From IMG/VR virus record IMGVR_UViG_3300010885_018971, positions 26,796-90,795 of that record: a stretch of 64,000 bases of DNA; one strand, given 5' to 3'. Shown here piece after piece: positions 50,439-58,232 of the stretch (position 1 is its first letter; the number at the start of each line of letters is the position of its first letter). The position numbers and the translations under genes were made by a program. Source of the stretch: a virus. Below the pieces are notes generated by a model. The model saw only the letters and a program-made list of their open reading frames with translations, did not search any database and had not been told where the DNA came from.

Positions 50439-51741
50439 CTTTTTTAATAAAAATGGTTACGTTGTTCTTACAGATGTTTTAACCAAAGATCAATGTAAAG
50501 AGTTAACTCAACACATGTTTAATTTACATGAACAGGGTAAACTAATAAAAGACGACCAGTGTCCAACATCTGATGCTGTTTATGGTGATCCAGTATTTGA
50601 TAAAATTCTTCAAGATTTTGCTGAACCTGTTGGGAAACAAGTTGGTAAAAGATTATTACCAACATATACATATGCAAGAATATATCGTCCAGGAGAAATT
50701 CTTAAGAAACACACTGATCGTCCTGCATGTGAGATTAGTACAACATTAACATTAGGATATGAAGGACCAACATGTTGGCCAATTATATTTGATGAAAAGA
50801 AATGTATTCCAGTTTTGCTAGAACCTGGAGAGATGGCAGTATACAAAGGATGCGATGTAGTACACTGGAGAACTGAGTTCAAAGGTAAATGGCATGTCCA
50901 AGTATTCTTCCATTATGTAGATGCAGATGGTCCACATAAAAATGAGTATAAAGATAGACGTGCAGATTTTGGACTTAATAAAACAAGTAATGACGCACAA
51001 CAACAAGCAGATATAGATAAGTACCTTAGAAATTCTATTCCTTCCGTTGCTGCTTATAATAAAGCAGATACTGGTGTAAGACATTTAGACCCAAATCAGA
51101 AGTTTACATTACCAGTTTTGAATGGCGTAATTATTCCCAGTAATGATGAGCACTTCCCTGGATATGCTGTGTTTGATAGTAAAACTCTTCCAGAGATTAC
51201 ATTCACTAAAGAAGAATGTGATAAAATTACTAGTATGGTAAAGAACTATTATCCGACGACTGCGAGTGTAGGTGGTACTGAAGAAAGTAGTAGAGTTAAT
51301 GATAAGATTCGTTCTGCTGACATTTATATCTTAGATAATGATGCAGATAATGCTTGGATTCATAGAAAAATTGGTCAAATTGTTTCTGTTGCAAACAAGT
51401 TACACTTTGACTATGACATAGCTGGTATTACTCATGGTATTCAATTGATTCATTATAAATCAAATGGAGAGGTTCCTGGTCACTATGACTGGCATGTTGA
51501 TTCTGGTCCAGGACAACCAGCCACTAGAAAAATATCATTTACTGCACAATTAACTGACCCGAATGAATATCAGGGCTGCGAATTGATTATAAATAATCAT
51601 GGAGAGACAGTAGTCGCATCTAAGGAACAGGGATCTGTCCATCTGTTCCCTAGTTATATGTCGCATAAAGTTAACCCGATTACAAAAGGTGAACGATTTG
51701 CATTAGTAATTTGGATACATGGATCAAGGAGATTTAGATAA
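50425..51741 (+). CDS. two-domain 2OG-Fe(II) oxygenase (438 aa)
   Basis: The start is the ATG 50425, five bases after AAAGGG. The N-domain (about 1-175) has RIYRPGEILKKHTDRP with H96 and D98 and a distal histidine H147. The C-domain (about 230-438) has PGHYDWHVDSGPG with H357 and D359, H414 in MSHKV and R424 in GERFALV. The second domain resembles PKHD-type hydroxylases. Two complete iron sites in one polypeptide suggest sequential or dual-substrate hydroxylation. It follows two single-domain oxygenases in the same operon. Confidence 0.78.
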   Translation: MQSIDFFNKNGYVVLTDVLTKDQCKELTQHMFNLHEQGKLIKDDQCPTSDAVYGDPVFDKILQDFAEPVGKQVGKRLLPTYTYARIYRPGEILKKHTDRPACEISTTLTLGYEGPTCWPIIFDEKKCIPVLLEPGEMAVYKGCDVVHWRTEFKGKWHVQVFFHYVDADGPHKNEYKDRRADFGLNKTSNDAQQQADIDKYLRNSIPSVAAYNKADTGVRHLDPNQKFTLPVLNGVIIPSNDEHFPGYAVFDSKTLPEITFTKEECDKITSMVKNYYPTTASVGGTEESSRVNDKIRSADIYILDNDADNAWIHRKIGQIVSVANKLHFDYDIAGITHGIQLIHYKSNGEVPGHYDWHVDSGPGQPATRKISFTAQLTDPNEYQGCELIINNHGETVVASKEQGSVHLFPSYMSHKVNPITKGERFALVIWIHGSRRFR

Positions 51742-52692
51742 ATGAATGATAATAATGAAAAACTGAAAACTACAGACTTAGCGATTTTTGAAGAAATTCG
51801 CAGAGACTTAGCACTTACATCAACTTTGAATGTGCCGATGAGCTACGTTTTTGGACGTGGTATTGTTGGCAATAAAGAAAGTTTTGGTGGCGCAACTCTA
51901 AACGAAAATACGGTTAAAGTTGATCATGCGCTGGCTAATGTTCAAGAACTACAAAATATCTGGAACCATAGCCATACTCAATGGACTTGGAGACACTTAA
52001 ATCTGTCTTACCATTCTCCTATTAGAAATATGCGTCAAATTTCAGCTGAAATGGCTGCTAAAAAATCCGCTCTAAATGAGGCTAAGTGGAAGCATGTTGA
52101 GAATGAGATGAAAATGCGTAAGATCGAGGAAGAACTTACGAGGGGTATGGAAGACGGGACTATTGATTACTGGCGTGAAGTTGAATTAAAGGTAAGATTG
52201 GCCAAGATGAAAGAAGGTCTTGAGGCAGGAACTACCTATATCGAAGGCGCAATGAAAGATGTATTAACGCTAAATAGTCTTTATGAGCAATTAAAAGAGC
52301 AGGTTTCTTCGTTCTCTGAAGCTGACGTTGAAAAGGAAGAGACAAAATCTCACCTTAAAAGATCATTGGTTCAGTGTATTCGTGATGTAAGGGAACGTGG
52401 GGCTATCTCCAAAGGCGAGCAAGAATACAACGAGCAGATTGGTGTTAATCCAATGAAGTTACAAGGTTTGCTACAAAAATATGTAGCATCTGAGGCTGCA
52501 GAAGATAATTGGAGTTGCAGTGGATTGTATGAGTTTGTTGATAAATTAACAGACGAATTGGCTGATGTTTATAAAGTTGATCATGTACGTATGGGACTTT
52601 CTGGATTTAATCCAGATGTTCTACCAGACTACTCTTATACAAATAAGGTAGCTTTGTTAACTAGTAACAAAAAACCAGAAGAGGAAAACTAA
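51742..52692 (+). CDS. hypothetical coiled-coil protein in the cassette (316 aa)
   Basis: It begins directly after the oxygenase stop. Charged helices dominate from about residue 95 to 220 (EMAAKKSALNEAKWKHVENE), with Trp/His-rich segments before (NIWNHSHTQWTWRHLNL). No catalytic motif or membrane span is visible. Related hypotheticals occur near tail-fibre genes of aquatic T4-like phages. It could be a fibre connector or chaperone. Not recognised. Confidence 0.6.
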   Translation: MNDNNEKLKTTDLAIFEEIRRDLALTSTLNVPMSYVFGRGIVGNKESFGGATLNENTVKVDHALANVQELQNIWNHSHTQWTWRHLNLSYHSPIRNMRQISAEMAAKKSALNEAKWKHVENEMKMRKIEEELTRGMEDGTIDYWREVELKVRLAKMKEGLEAGTTYIEGAMKDVLTLNSLYEQLKEQVSSFSEADVEKEETKSHLKRSLVQCIRDVRERGAISKGEQEYNEQIGVNPMKLQGLLQKYVASEAAEDNWSCSGLYEFVDKLTDELADVYKVDHVRMGLSGFNPDVLPDYSYTNKVALLTSNKKPEEEN

Positions 52693-52693
52693 A

Positions 52694-53038
52694 ATGGCAG
52701 TAATAGAATACATGATGGTCAAGGATGGACCACGCAGACAAGTTCCTGAATTCGTAGGAGACAGAGGACATTGGTATAGCCCTATCGATAGCACTTATAT
52801 CGGATGGGTTGATGACAGCAGAGATTACTATGTCCCTGACACAGTATTAACTTTGACTAAAGCGCAACTTGTTGCTAGACAGCTTCTGGTGCATGCAGAA
52901 TATCCAATGAGAAAACCTGAAACTGTGGAACATATGCAAAATAATACAAAACCAGATGTAATGACTGAGGCTGAAGTAACAGCTCAAGTTGAAGAATGGT
53001 ATGATGCATTTGTAACGTCAAACACTACAAACGGATAA
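52694..53038 (+). CDS. hypothetical protein (114 aa)
   Basis: It begins one base after the previous stop. The N-terminal MAVIEYMMVKDGPRRQVPEFV and the WYSPIDSTYIGWVDD block suggest a small beta domain. The C-terminal half is helical, with LTKAQLVARQLLVHAEYPM. It belongs to the same transcription unit as the sulfotransferase cassette. Function unknown, perhaps structural. Confidence 0.6.
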   Translation: MAVIEYMMVKDGPRRQVPEFVGDRGHWYSPIDSTYIGWVDDSRDYYVPDTVLTLTKAQLVARQLLVHAEYPMRKPETVEHMQNNTKPDVMTEAEVTAQVEEWYDAFVTSNTTNG

Positions 53039-53041
53039 ATA
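53034..53041 (+). promoter_or_regulatory. late-promoter-like box GATAAATA
   Basis: GATAAATA overlaps the preceding stop codon. It lies three bases before the ATG at 53045, but could serve the B adhesin cluster starting at 53167. Confidence 0.3.
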
Positions 53042-53044
53042 ATT

Positions 53045-53167
53045 ATGCCTCCTGAAATACTCGCACATAGATTAATAGAGTTAGATAGTAATGAATTAAT
53101 AGAATTACTAAAAAATTTAGATCCTGAGGCATATGGCGCAATCTTAGACAAACTAGAAGAACTATAA
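53045..53167 (+). CDS. 40-aa helical peptide ahead of adhesin B1
   Basis: MPPEILAHRLIELDSNELIE followed by a Leu-rich amphipathic helix, ending at TAA 53165-53167, which overlaps the B1 start as TAATG. There is no Shine-Dalgarno sequence. Its precise coupling to B1 supports it as a real gene, possibly an assembly factor. Not recognised. Confidence 0.45.
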   Translation: MPPEILAHRLIELDSNELIELLKNLDPEAYGAILDKLEEL

Positions 53168-54270
53168 TGACAATCCGTATCAAAAAAGATAAAATCGAAT
53201 TTGTTGATGATGCAAGTGGGAATACATTTACATTAAAAGAAACAGGCACAGGTTTTACCTTTGATGGTACGATTGCATCGTGGGAAGTACGACCAAATAC
53301 ATATACTGGAACGGCATCGGGGTATCATGCTGGTGGGTTTACAATTCCTGGTACTGCCATAACAACAATTGATAAGATGTCACTTGTATCTGATGGCAAT
53401 TCATCTGCAACTGGTAATTTAACACAGGCAAGAGGTTCCCAGCAGGGTATGTCTTCTTTAACGCATGGTTATTCTGCTGGTGGCTACTGGGGACCAGTAG
53501 GTACTGTAGCTACATTTGAAAAATATCCATTCGCTTCCAATAGTAATTCTACTTCGATTCCATCGTTGCCTGTGGCTAGACGCTTTGAGGCAAATAGTGG
53601 GGTTGTTTATACTGGTGGGCAGGTTGGGTGGATCTGTGGTGGAAATCCAGGATACACAACAATGACAAAAATTTCATTCAATCAAGATGGATCTAACTCA
53701 AACAGTGGTGGTTATCTTGCTGACGGAGGAAGAAATTCTTATACTGCAATTAGCTCTACAACGCATGGATTTTTTGCAACTGGAAGTACTCAACAGCCAG
53801 CGCCAGGATATTCAACTGATAAAATTTTACGATTCCCATTCGCTGCAGGTGGATCGAATCCCATAGCAGGCATCAATTCTCAACTTGCTGCAATTCAGGT
53901 AAGTCCAACTTCAGTTACACCAATTGCTCGCCTTTATAGTCATGGGCATCAATCAAGTACTTCTGGTTATATTTACGGTGGCCAAAGTCCAGCTGGTCCA
54001 GGCACTGATCAGTACGTCATGAGGTTCCCATTTGCTGCAGACAATATTGTCACTAATATTGGTGGACTTGGTTCATCATCTGTTGCAGTTGGATATAATG
54101 GTGGTGCTGCTGTTTCATCACCACAGTTTGGATTTATAGTTGGTGGAACAAATGGTGGATATATGCCTGGAGTAAGAATATTAAAATATCCATTCGCCAG
54201 TGAATTAAATGTAACTTCTGTTGGTTCTTTAACCACTTCCCATGGTCAAGGTTCTCCAGGTCAAGTATAA
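53167..54270 (+). CDS. six-repeat propeller-like adhesin B1 (367 aa)
   Basis: The N-terminus MTIRIKKDKIEFVDD resembles those of B2 and B3 (I.SDRIEIG type) and differs from the A genes. Six repeat cores follow: IDKMSLVSD, FEKYPFASN, MTKISFNQD, ILRFPFAAG, VMRFPFAAD and ILKYPFASE. Long Gly-rich loops (SAGGYWGPVG, FIVGGTNGG) connect them. The same predicted six-bladed propeller as A1-A3 is expected. The B-type N-terminus suggests attachment to a different fibre or baseplate site. Confidence 0.72.
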   Translation: MTIRIKKDKIEFVDDASGNTFTLKETGTGFTFDGTIASWEVRPNTYTGTASGYHAGGFTIPGTAITTIDKMSLVSDGNSSATGNLTQARGSQQGMSSLTHGYSAGGYWGPVGTVATFEKYPFASNSNSTSIPSLPVARRFEANSGVVYTGGQVGWICGGNPGYTTMTKISFNQDGSNSNSGGYLADGGRNSYTAISSTTHGFFATGSTQQPAPGYSTDKILRFPFAAGGSNPIAGINSQLAAIQVSPTSVTPIARLYSHGHQSSTSGYIYGGQSPAGPGTDQYVMRFPFAADNIVTNIGGLGSSSVAVGYNGGAAVSSPQFGFIVGGTNGGYMPGVRILKYPFASELNVTSVGSLTTSHGQGSPGQV

Positions 54271-54279
54271 GAGTAAAAA

Positions 54280-55374
54280 ATGGCAATAACAATAAACTCA
54301 GATAGAATTAATATTGGCGATACCGTAGTCCAGATAACTCCGACTGGAATTCAGGTAGTCAATGGGCACTTTAGAGCACAGGCTATAGCACCATCTACAA
54401 CAACTGGTGCTATGGGAAGTAACTATGGATATGCTACTGGAGGTCGAACTGGTGTTCCTGGACTTAACGATCAAACAAATATTGAAAAAATAGAAAGATG
54501 GTCATTAACATCAGATGGTAATTCAGCTTCCGTTGGGGCTTTGAGTGGTGCAGGTGGTGGTATCGGAATGTTTAATAATTCATCAATTACTTCTGCATAT
54601 GCATCTGGTGGATATGCTGGTCCACCGTATTTTTCACCTCCAGGGGCTGGAAATAGAAGATCTGGTATTAATAAATTTCCATTTGCATCTTCAGCAAATT
54701 CAACAAGTATTGGCGCACTTTCAACAAATATTGGCAATCCTAGCACTGGTAGAAGTGATGGTGCCAGTTTGACTTCTGAGGCTTCTGGTTATCAAGCCTC
54801 AGGTCAAGATGGTGCTGACTACAGAGTAACAGTTAGTAAGTTTCCATTCGCAACAGATACAAACGCCACCACTGTTTCTCAAGTTAATCAACAAAGATCT
54901 GGTTCTACTGGCGCATCATCTTCAAGCTATGGATACGTAATTGCTGGTAATCAAAATCCAACTACCAATGTGGAAAAAGTTTCATTTGCAACGGATAGTA
55001 ATGCAGTTAGTATAGGCCAGTTATTGGGGGTAGGAAGATCATCGCAGGCATCACAGAATTCTCTTACTTCCGCATATGTAAGTGGTGGATATCCAGATCC
55101 AGGTGGATCACCTGCAGTTATAAGCAGTATTGAACGATTTCCATTCGCCAGTGATGTTCCAGCAACATCAGTTGGTTCAATAACACAGGCCAGACGAGGT
55201 GGTCCAGCTGGTGTTTCTTCAACAACATCTGGTTATACTGCTGGTGGATACGCTGCTGCTTCATGGTCTTCAGTCATTGATAAATTCCCATTCGCCACAG
55301 ATACAAATGCAGTTTCTACTGGATCTTTGTTATCTGGTAAAGGATTTTTCGGTGGCCACGGTAACGTATACTAA
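54280..55374 (+). CDS. six-repeat propeller-like adhesin B2 (364 aa)
   Basis: MAITINSDRINIGDTVVQI is the B-type N-terminus. Repeat cores are IERWSLTSD, INKFPFASS, VSKFPFATD, VEKVSFATD, IERFPFASD and IDKFPFATD. The later repeats keep the GYTAGGY...FPFATDTNA core well, while the first is most divergent. It follows B1 after nine bases with no promoter. Adhesin role inferred. Confidence 0.72.
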   Translation: MAITINSDRINIGDTVVQITPTGIQVVNGHFRAQAIAPSTTTGAMGSNYGYATGGRTGVPGLNDQTNIEKIERWSLTSDGNSASVGALSGAGGGIGMFNNSSITSAYASGGYAGPPYFSPPGAGNRRSGINKFPFASSANSTSIGALSTNIGNPSTGRSDGASLTSEASGYQASGQDGADYRVTVSKFPFATDTNATTVSQVNQQRSGSTGASSSSYGYVIAGNQNPTTNVEKVSFATDSNAVSIGQLLGVGRSSQASQNSLTSAYVSGGYPDPGGSPAVISSIERFPFASDVPATSVGSITQARRGGPAGVSSTTSGYTAGGYAAASWSSVIDKFPFATDTNAVSTGSLLSGKGFFGGHGNVY

Positions 55375-55386
55375 AAAGAGAACAAC

Positions 55387-56454
55387 ATGGCAATTAAACT
55401 TTACTCAGATCGCATAGAAATCGGCAATTTTACATTGGCCAACGATGGTAATGGAATTAACTTCTCTGGAGTGGCTGAGGCAAATGCTTTCTCATCATCA
55501 TACATTGGCGGAAAACAGGCAGCGTATAGATCTGGTGGTTATCAAGATAATCGAATTTACAAATATAATTTTGCATCATCTTCAAGTTCAGAAACTGTAG
55601 GTGAGCAAGGTCCAGCATATCCACTATGGAATCCTGGTCAGCCTTCAACGATGTTACGTTGGAGATATGGTGGTGGCGGTTCAGCTTCAAAAACTCATGG
55701 TTATGTATTCGGTGGTACTGGTGCAGGTGCTTCCAACGCTTCCAGCATAATTGTTAAATTCCCGTTTGCTGTTCCTTCAGTACCACAGACTGCAGTTGGA
55801 AATTTACCATATGCTGGAGGATGTCCAGAACATGCTCGCAATGGTGAGAATACATTTGCAGCAGTGACTCAATCTCCTAGTCCTGTTGCTCCACAGGGTT
55901 ACTGGACTAAATTCTCATTACAGTCAGACAATCAATCAATGACTGCAACTAATGCTAGAATGGGAGGAAATTCTGGTGGAGTAAATTCATCATCAACTCA
56001 TGGATACATGGCTGGTCAATATGCAGGTAGCGATGTTATTGGTATGTTCCCGTTCGCGAACAGTTTACCATCAGTAACATCTGGAAAACTAAACAATCAA
56101 AGATATGATTGTCGGGCGCATTCTTCTAAAACTCATGCATACGCATATGGTGGATTTACATATAGTATTCCTGGAGGAGCCAATGTTTTATCACAAGAAA
56201 GATGGCCATTTGCCAATAATGGACCAGCAACTACAACAGGTACATTAGCTCCAGGTAATGCCCGACAAGGAGCCATGTCGCATGAAGATGAATCGTATGG
56301 ATACATGGCTGGAACATCAGTTGGTGGTGGCACTTTTACTGCACCATATACGTCACTGACAAGATTTAACTTTTCTACCGATAATTTTGTTTTAGATAAT
56401 GTAGGCACTTTTACGTCTGAAGGCCAATCTAATAACAGTCATATTCAAGTATAA
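55387..56454 (+). CDS. six-repeat propeller-like adhesin B3 (355 aa)
   Basis: MAIKLYSDRIEIGNFTLANDG is the B-type N-terminus. Six cores are present but the most diverged of the set: IYKYNFASS, IVKFPFAVP, WTKFSLQSD, IGMFPFANS, QERWPFANN and LTRFNFSTD. HGYVFGGTGAG and HGYMAGQYAG keep the blade-forming GY..GG motif. The last of the B cluster, it precedes a late-type promoter. Confidence 0.7.
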   Translation: MAIKLYSDRIEIGNFTLANDGNGINFSGVAEANAFSSSYIGGKQAAYRSGGYQDNRIYKYNFASSSSSETVGEQGPAYPLWNPGQPSTMLRWRYGGGGSASKTHGYVFGGTGAGASNASSIIVKFPFAVPSVPQTAVGNLPYAGGCPEHARNGENTFAAVTQSPSPVAPQGYWTKFSLQSDNQSMTATNARMGGNSGGVNSSSTHGYMAGQYAGSDVIGMFPFANSLPSVTSGKLNNQRYDCRAHSSKTHAYAYGGFTYSIPGGANVLSQERWPFANNGPATTTGTLAPGNARQGAMSHEDESYGYMAGTSVGGGTFTAPYTSLTRFNFSTDNFVLDNVGTFTSEGQSNNSHIQV

Positions 56455-56468
56455 AGGTTTTTAGGTGG

Positions 56469-56476
56469 TATAAATA
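56469..56476 (+). promoter_or_regulatory. T4-consensus late promoter TATAAATA
   Basis: An exact T4 late -10 box, 27 bases before the ATG at 56504, with GGAGG as the ribosome site. It is the best late promoter match in the window. Confidence 0.6.
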
Positions 56477-56503
56477 GATTTATGATTTAACAATGGAGGT
56501 ATT

Positions 56504-57364
56504 ATGGCACAGCGAATTTTAGTGATGGGACTACCAGGATCTGGTAAAACTTATTTTTCGGATCGTCTTAAAACATATCTGGAAACTCATGGGGATATTT
56601 ACAAAGTTAATCCCCAACGAATAATGAATTATGAGGGTATTCCATCTAGGAATTTCCTTCAGGTAGGTGTTGACTGGTTCAACGCTGATGAGATAAGAAA
56701 GAAATATAATGATTGGGATTTTTCTAAAGAAGGAAGAATTCGTCAATCATTGCGTATGTTTCAGTTTGCATTTGAGTGTACTGGTGACTATGTAATTTGT
56801 GACTTTGTTGCGCCACTCGTTGAGATGCGTAATAACTTCAAAGCTGATTGGGTTATCTGGATGGATACCATTGATGCTGGTCGTTATGAAGATACAAACA
56901 AAGCATTTACTCCGCCAGATGTCTATGACTTTAGAATCACTGAGCAAAACGCAGAGAAGTGGGTTGAGTTTGTTGGTTCTCATATTTTAGAAAATCGTCG
57001 CAGACCAAAGTTTGACTGGCAAAAAGAAACAGTTCAAATGCTCGGAAGATGGCAGCCATGGCATGCTGGACATCGTGCTTTATTTGAACGTGCCATTGCC
57101 AAGACAGGACAGGTTGTAATTCAGATTAGAGACTGTCAGGGGTGGCAGGGTTCCAATCCTTTTGCAATTGAGCAGGTAAAGAGTTATATTAAACGTGATC
57201 TAGATACACTATACCAAGGACAATATGAGATTCAGGTTGTTCCGAATATCGTGAATATTACGTATGGACGTGACGTTGGTTATAAGATTGAACAAGAATC
57301 TTTTGATAAATCTGTAACAGATATCTCAGCCACCAAGATCCGCAAGGAAATGGGAATTGAGTGA
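56504..57364 (+). CDS. APS-kinase-like / HxGH nucleotidyltransferase fusion (286 aa)
   Basis: Residues 9-16 GLPGSGKT are the P-loop. FNADEIRKKYNDWDFSKEGRIRQSLRMFQFA and CDFVAPLVEMRNNF resemble the substrate region of adenylylsulfate kinases. From about residue 176, GRWQPWHAGHRALFERAI (HxGH at 187-190) and ISATKIRKEMG form a small nucleotidyltransferase domain of the NMN/cytidylyltransferase type. It could form PAPS for the sulfotransferase at 48,432. The C-domain might act on NMN or supply APS, but it is much smaller than a normal ATP sulfurylase. Confidence 0.75.
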   Translation: MAQRILVMGLPGSGKTYFSDRLKTYLETHGDIYKVNPQRIMNYEGIPSRNFLQVGVDWFNADEIRKKYNDWDFSKEGRIRQSLRMFQFAFECTGDYVICDFVAPLVEMRNNFKADWVIWMDTIDAGRYEDTNKAFTPPDVYDFRITEQNAEKWVEFVGSHILENRRRPKFDWQKETVQMLGRWQPWHAGHRALFERAIAKTGQVVIQIRDCQGWQGSNPFAIEQVKSYIKRDLDTLYQGQYEIQVVPNIVNITYGRDVGYKIEQESFDKSVTDISATKIRKEMGIE

Positions 57365-57563
57365 TACTCCAGTTCGCAGTCTGGCAAAGGCTGTTAGCTG
57401 GCGAGTTACAGGGACTATTGATACGTTTCTTATTAGTTGGCTAATAACAGGGCAGGTGTTACTTGCTTCAGGTATTGCTCTTACTGAAATTATGACTAAG
57501 ATTGTTTTATTTTGGCTGCATGAAAGAGTTTGGAATAAAGTAAACTGGGGTAAATCCCAGTAA
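57357..57563 (+). CDS. DUF2061-like membrane protein (68 aa)
   Basis: Start TTG at 57357 overlaps the preceding gene end. VRSLAKAVSWRVTGTIDTFLISWLITG and EIMTKIVLFWLHERVW match the DUF2061 family of small two-span membrane proteins. The family is sometimes found near sulfur-assimilation genes in bacteria, to my recollection. If right, this strengthens the sulfate-transfer theme. A strong terminator follows. Confidence 0.6.
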   Translation: MSDTPVRSLAKAVSWRVTGTIDTFLISWLITGQVLLASGIALTEIMTKIVLFWLHERVWNKVNWGKSQ

Positions 57564-57568
57564 AAAAT

Positions 57569-57598
57569 AAACCCCACTTTATGTGGGGTTTTTGTTTT
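57569..57598 (+). terminator. rho-independent terminator
   Basis: AAACCCCAC-TTTAT-GTGGGGTTT with a T-rich tail (TTTGTTTTT). A nine-pair stem just after the DUF2061-like gene ends the B transcription unit. Confidence 0.85.
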
Positions 57599-57613
57599 TG
57601 CAGTTATGAAAAC

Positions 57614-57621
57614 GATAAATA
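57614..57621 (+). promoter_or_regulatory. late-promoter-like box GATAAATA
   Basis: GATAAATA lies 23 bases before the GTG start at 57645, immediately after the terminator at 57569. It restarts late transcription into the fibre genes. Confidence 0.45.
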
Positions 57622-57644
57622 AAGAGTAGATTAGGAGAATTTCA

Positions 57645-57980
57645 GTGGCAGTTATAACAAATATATTCATAGACCAAGGGGCGAGCTATAGTAATATCCT
57701 TACTGTGGCTAGTTCTACTGGGGCTATAAATTTAACTACTTATACTATAAAGTCACAACTAAGAAAATCTTACGGGTCTTCAACTTATTATGATTTTACT
57801 GCCACCATTTACGATGCACTAACAGGAAAAGTAAGACTACAGTTATCTTCGGAACAGAGTTCTGCTATTCCTGCTGGAAAATATCTTTATGATGTTGAAT
57901 TGACAAATACTACTAATGGTCTTAAAGTTAGATTAGTTGAAGGAGTTGTTATTATAAACCCAGAAATAACAAAGACATAA
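57645..57980 (+). CDS. small tail structural protein (111 aa), GTG start
   Basis: GTG at 57645 follows TTAGGAG. The product MAVITNIFIDQGASYSNIL and LTTYTIKSQLRKSYGSS, with a C-terminal KYLYDVELTNTTNG, reads as a beta-sandwich domain typical of small proteins adjoining fibres in cyanophage-like genomes. It is the first gene after the terminator. The next gene starts one base later. Confidence 0.6.
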   Translation: MAVITNIFIDQGASYSNILTVASSTGAINLTTYTIKSQLRKSYGSSTYYDFTATIYDALTGKVRLQLSSEQSSAIPAGKYLYDVELTNTTNGLKVRLVEGVVIINPEITKT

Positions 57981-57981
57981 A

Positions 57982-58206
57982 ATGGCTGATACGATAATTA
58001 TAGACGATACTGGTTTAGGCATAGATTTTTTTATAGCCGACTCCATGGTGGGCAACCCAACAACAGTAGCAAAAGTTACTGATATATTAGATGTTGATTC
58101 AACATCTCTAAATAACGGATCGTTGTTGGTATACAAAACAACAACGCAGAAATGGACTTCAACGACTACGCTAGAAGCGCAGAATTTAGAAGGTGGTTTT
58201 TACTAA
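57982..58206 (+). CDS. hypothetical structural protein (74 aa)
   Basis: MADTIIIDDTGLGIDFFIAD and LNNGSLLVYKTTTQKWTSTT resemble linker domains that recur at the N-termini of phage tail fibres. No membrane or signal segment. Likely a fibre connector by position, between two structural genes of the same operon. Confidence 0.55.
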   Translation: MADTIIIDDTGLGIDFFIADSMVGNPTTVAKVTDILDVDSTSLNNGSLLVYKTTTQKWTSTTTLEAQNLEGGFY

Positions 58207-58232
58207 ACTAAAGGTAACTAAAAGGAAAGAAA

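Larger units (their letters stand above)
45204..56454 (+). repeat. dispersed blade repeats of six adhesin paralogs
   Basis: The DNA word TTTCCATTCGC, or a close variant, recurs once per repeat through 45.2-48.3 kb and 53.2-56.4 kb, encoding the FPFA core. Together with the GG-GGT-type glycine codons around it, this makes about 36 related units spaced roughly 150 bases apart, interrupted by the modification cassette. Confidence 0.7.

Noticed and set aside
45204-56454. Regularly spaced repeats that might be a CRISPR array
   Set aside because: The spacing is about 150 bases, the repeats are degenerate and in frame, and they encode protein blades.
56504-57364. C-terminal domain as a full ATP sulfurylase
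   Set aside because: Only about 110 residues follow the HxGH motif, far below the length of ATP sulfurylase. It is better left as an unspecified nucleotidyltransferase.
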